Part shown: in pieces, positions 4,873-6,381 of the stretch
Layout: each line of letters opens with the position of its first letter
Numbering within the stretch: the stretch's first letter is position 1
NCBI GenBank assembly: GCA_945631445.1
Contig: CALZCR010000112.1
Coordinates: 1 to 6,381, forward strand
DNA from: an uncultured Corynebacterium sp.
GTDB taxonomy: Bacteria; Actinomycetota; Actinomycetes; Mycobacteriales; Mycobacteriaceae
Length of the DNA stretch: 6,381 nt
Direction of reading: 5' to 3'
The notes under the pieces: generated by a model
Told to the model about the DNA's origin: nothing
What the model saw: the letters and a program-made list of their open reading frames with translations, nothing else
Databases searched by the model: none
Position numbers and translations under genes: made by a program

Positions 4873-6381
4873 ATGGCTGACCCCACCACCTACCGCCCGG
4901 CCCCGTCGGCCATCCCGACGGAGCCGGGCGTCTACAAATTCCGGGACGAACACCGCCGCGTGATCTACGTCGGCAAAGCCAAAAACCTGCGCTCGCGCCT
5001 GGGCAGCTACTTCCAGGACCTCACGCAGCTGCACCCCCGCACCCGCCAGATGGTCACCACCGCCGCCGACGTCGAATGGACCGTCGTCGCCAGCGAAGTA
5101 GAGGCCCTGCAGCTGGAATACACCTGGATCAAGCGCTTCGACCCCCGCTTCAACGTCAAGTACCGCGACGACAAGACCTACCCGGTGCTCGCGGTCTCTA
5201 CCCGCGAGGAGGTGCCGCGGGCGTTCTTCTACCGCGGCCCCCGCCGCAAAGGCGTGCGCTACTTCGGGCCTTATTCGCACGCCTGGGCGGTGCGCCAGAC
5301 CATTGATTCGCTGATCCGGATCTTCCCGATGCGCACCTGCACCAAGGGCGTCTACAACCGGCACGAGAACCTGGGGCGGCCCTGCCTGCTGGGCTACATC
5401 GACAAATGCTCCGCCCCCTGCGTGGGACGCGTCAGCCCCGAGGAACACCGGGAGATCGTCGACGGCTTCGTCTCCTTCATGGGCGGCAACACCGACAAAG
5501 TGGTCAAATCTCTGAACGAGGACATGGTGCAGGCCGCGGAGAACCTGGAGTTCGAACGCGCGGCCAAACTGCGCGACGATCTCGAGGCGATAGACAAAGT
5601 CATGGAGCAGCAGGCCGTGGTCTTGGGCGACGGCACCGACGCCGACCTCATCGCCTTCGACACCGACCAGCTCGAGGCCGCGGTGCAGATCTTCCACGTG
5701 CGCGGCGGGCGCATCCGCGGCCAGCGCGGGTGGGTCGTGGAAAAAGCGGGCGACCAGGCGCACCCCGACATGGGGGAGGAGGGGCAGCCTGACCCGGCGC
5801 TGCCTGCCCTGATGCAGAATTTCCTGGTGCAATTCTACGGCGACGCCGTCGAAAGAGAGAAAATCGAGGACGCCGAAGACGACGCCCAGATCCGGCGCAG
5901 GGGGGTGGACCAGTTCTCCCGCACCGAACCCAAGACCGTGCAGGTCGTGCCACGGGAAATTCTCGTCCAAGCCATGCCCGAAGAGGCGGCGGAAGTCACC
6001 ACGTTGCTCTCTGAACTGCGCGGCGCGGCCGTCGACCTGCGCGTGCCGCAGCGCGGCGACAAGCGCGCCCTGATGGAGACCGTGCAGCGCAACGCCAAGG
6101 AAGCGTTGCACCAGCATAAACTGAAGCGGGTGGGAGACCTGACGGCCCGGTCCGCCGCCCTGCAGCAACTGCAGGAGGCGCTCGGCATGGACCAGGCGCC
6201 GCTGCGCGTCGAGTGCACGGACGTCTCCCACATCCAGGGCACCGACGTGGTCGCCTCCCTGGTGGTCTTCGAAGACGGCGTCCCCAAGAAACAGGATTAC
6301 CGCCGCTACCGGATCAAAGAAGCCGCCGGCGACGGGCATTCGGATGACGTCGCCTCCATCGCGGAAGTCACCCGCCGCCGC
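4873..6381 (+). CDS. uvrC: UvrABC system protein C, excinuclease subunit (5' 503 codons; 3' end outside window)
   Basis: Makes the dual incisions around DNA lesions during nucleotide excision repair after UvrA/UvrB damage recognition. The frame is open from ATG 4873 to the window edge. An N-terminal GIY-YIG nuclease domain (about 14-95) has GVY (19-21), [13 protein letters not shown] (31-43) and the conserved glutamates near 77 and 82. Four cysteines follow at 156, 171, 179 and 183, the pattern reported to hold an Fe-S cluster in E. coli UvrC. A UVR (UvrB-contact) segment spans about 208-245 ([12 protein letters not shown]). The RNase H-like 3' nuclease half begins near 440 with CTDVSHIQG, giving catalytic Asp450 and Asp492 (E. 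coli Asp399, Asp438). The last catalytic residues and the helix-hairpin-helix end are cut off. A charged insertion sits at about 325-357. The start lies 9 nt after the PH-like gene; AAGGA in that gene's last codons (4855-4859) is a distant ribosome binding site. Confidence 0.96.
   Translation, partial: MADPTTYRPAPSAIPTEPGVYKFRDEHRRVIYVGKAKNLRSRLGSYFQDLTQLHPRTRQMVTTAADVEWTVVASEVEALQLEYTWIKRFDPRFNVKYRDDKTYPVLAVSTREEVPRAFFYRGPRRKGVRYFGPYSHAWAVRQTIDSLIRIFPMRTCTKGVYNRHENLGRPCLLGYIDKCSAPCVGRVSPEEHREIVDGFVSFMGGNTDKVVKSLNEDMVQAAENLEFERAAKLRDDLEAIDKVMEQQAVVLGDGTDADLIAFDTDQLEAAVQIFHVRGGRIRGQRGWVVEKAGDQAHPDMGEEGQPDPALPALMQNFLVQFYGDAVEREKIEDAEDDAQIRRRGVDQFSRTEPKTVQVVPREILVQAMPEEAAEVTTLLSELRGAAVDLRVPQRGDKRALMETVQRNAKEALHQHKLKRVGDLTARSAALQQLQEALGMDQAPLRVECTDVSHIQGTDVVASLVVFEDGVPKKQDYRRYRIKEAAGDGHSDDVASIAEVTRRR

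Noticed and set aside
4285..6339. 684-codon open frame on the minus strand
   Set aside because: It lies opposite uvrC and the PH-like gene, both with clear family motifs. The predicted protein is full of His, Val, Gly and Asp repeats with no recognisable domain, as expected for the antisense shadow of a high-GC gene.
1..6381. Mobile elements, CRISPR arrays, tRNA or rRNA genes, toxin-antitoxin pairs, phage genes
   Set aside because: Seven junctions of 25 nt or less leave no space, and no inverted repeats, direct-repeat arrays or cloverleaf patterns were seen. Base composition looks even across the window.

Overview
The window reads as one stretch of chromosome from a high-GC actinobacterium, most likely a Corynebacterium or close relative. 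The Rpe, RibD, RibE, RibBA, RibH and UvrC sequences carry actinobacterial signatures. The gene order matches, from memory, the Mycobacterium tuberculosis Rv1407-Rv1420 neighbourhood in reduced form. Species cannot be named from the sequence alone.

Layout, all on the + strand: the 3' end of rsmB (1-227), rpe (238-894), ribD (895-1887), ribE (1887-2504), ribBA (2516-3787), ribH (3807-4280), a two-helix membrane protein with a bacterial PH-like domain (4306-4863), and the first 503 codons of uvrC (4873 to the window edge). Junctions are 10, 0, -1, 11, 19, 25 and 9 nt, so almost every base is coding. No gap is long enough for a riboswitch, terminator, tRNA or mobile element. The simplest reading is a single transcription unit that starts upstream of the window and continues past its right edge.

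The centre is a four-gene riboflavin cluster. RibBA makes both precursors: its GTP cyclohydrolase II half opens GTP and its DHBP synthase half converts ribulose 5-phosphate to the four-carbon unit. RibD deaminates and reduces the pyrimidine branch, RibH joins the branches into 6,7-dimethyl-8-ribityllumazine, and RibE dismutates that to riboflavin. The pyrimidine phosphatase and RibF (flavokinase/FAD synthetase) are not here. Rpe interconverts ribulose 5-phosphate, the RibBA substrate, with xylulose 5-phosphate, which gives a metabolic reason for it to head the cluster. RsmB (16S rRNA methylation) and UvrC (nucleotide excision repair) are flanking housekeeping genes.

I see no exotic or undescribed system. 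The points most worth a second look are: an rpe-ribD junction with no spacer, in the same reading frame and without a good ribosome binding site; a Ser at a riboflavin synthase position that is Asp in E. coli and M. tuberculosis; an identical 12-base ribosome-binding block before ribH and before the PH-like gene; and that PH-like membrane protein itself, the only gene here without a known role.
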